A stretch of 64,000 nt of DNA from Hyperoplus lanceolatus (lineage: Eukaryota; Chordata; Actinopteri; Uranoscopiformes; Ammodytidae), in NCBI GenBank assembly GCA_026929865.2, contig CM049416.1, positions 7,200,501 through 7,264,500 of the forward strand. The letters are read 5' to 3'. Below, one piece after another: positions 63,316-64,000 of this stretch. Within the stretch, counting starts at the first letter, position 1, and the number at the start of each line of letters is the position of its first letter. Made by a program: the position numbers and the translations under genes. Under the pieces are notes generated by a model, which saw only the letters and a list, made by a program, of their open reading frames with translations, did no database searches and had not been told where the DNA came from.

Positions 63316-64000
63316 GTAAGAGCCGTTCAGGTCGATCTTTCTCTCTGCCCTCTTCCAGAGTACCAGCGCCGAACACACTCAGCCTCTGCAGGTGTTTCAC
63401 GCGGAGCTGAGGCTCTCCAAATATATGTCCAATCATACATTTATAGCACAAGAATGAGTATTAGGGGATGGATTTTCTCTCAATCGCTCCCCCATATTAA
63501 TATAAAAATAGAAAATCATGTTACCTTAAGATTTTTTTTTGAAAGAGGTGAATACATGTATTTCATTGGGTCTATGTATTGCAGTGATGCTTCACAGTAG
63601 TTTGCAGTAGCCTTTTATATATTTTTTCCCTTTTTAATTAAAAAAAAAAAATATATATATATATATATATGATTTTTTCAACACATTTTCATACATTCTG
63701 TTGAGTTGCACAATGTTCCACGATGGCTCTGTGACAAGTCAACCTTTTCAAACCAAACTCCTGTGTTGAAAAAAAAACCTATTTACTTACATTCAATCTC
63801 TGCCTTCGGACAGTGCAGCTTTCCGGTTATTAGCCCCCACCCCCCTTGCACAGAGCTTTTACAATCAATTCAGTTTATTTCACCAATTCAGCGCTTTTTG
63901 TTGTTGTAAAAAACCTGCCATCGTCTCTGGTGGGACATAATTCTATATGTCAGCTTATAAAAGAAGTATTTCCCATGAGACTGTGTACTGTCACATCACT
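63316..64000. other. Putative intron 1 of the downstream gene
   Basis: AT-rich with an A-run/(AT)n at 63643-63670. No exon recognised. Confidence 0.35.

Overview
The window looks like a teleost fish chromosome segment. Its two recognisable genes are split into short exons with GT/AG introns. Introns and spacers are full of fish-type repeats: tRNA-headed SINEs, Tc1/mariner, hAT and foldback DNA elements, LINEs, a BEL/Pao-like remnant, and long (GT)n, (AT)n and (ATCT)n microsatellites. No bacterial, organellar or CRISPR feature is seen.

Region 1 (about 1.87-17.2 kb, minus strand) holds a PARP12-type mono-ADP-ribosyltransferase gene, which I assembled from twelve phase-compatible exons. The exons give CCCH zinc fingers, an RGG-rich linker, a WWE region and a PARP catalytic domain. 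The terminal exon is present twice in tandem. The distal copy (1872-2446) is intact and ends in a CaaX-like tetrapeptide, CIIC. The proximal copy (5083-6350) carries a repeat-expanded Pro/Ala/Ser/Thr tail cut by a one-base slip and lacks the CaaX end. A Tc1-like transposon lies between the copies. A canonical interferon-stimulated response element sits about 120 bp upstream of the ATG.

Region 2 (about 17.2-29.6 kb) is the spacer between the two divergently transcribed genes and is mostly mobile DNA. It contains a Tc1-like element carrying a 131-bp MITE, a 4.2-kb hAT-like element interrupted by a LINE remnant, a LINE flanked on both sides by (ATCT)n, and one DNA element inserted inside another.

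Region 3 (about 29.6-61.5 kb, plus strand) is etv6 (TEL), an ETS-family transcriptional repressor. Eight coding exons give a 481-residue protein with a PNT/SAM domain (exons 3-4), a central repression region (exon 5) and an ETS DNA-binding domain (exons 6-8). Its C-terminus carries three tandem YIK[D/E]E heptads. Intron 5 contains a hAT-like element, interrupted by a Ginger-like element that itself hosts two more hAT-like elements, all with recognisable target-site duplications.

Region 4 (about 61.5-64 kb) is intergenic, followed by a GC-rich, TATA-bearing segment with a strong splice donor. This is probably the non-coding first exon of the next plus-strand gene, whose identity cannot be read here.

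The two genes need not work together. parp12-type genes act in interferon and antiviral responses, and etv6 acts in haematopoietic and vascular development. They are simply head-to-head neighbours about 13 kb apart.
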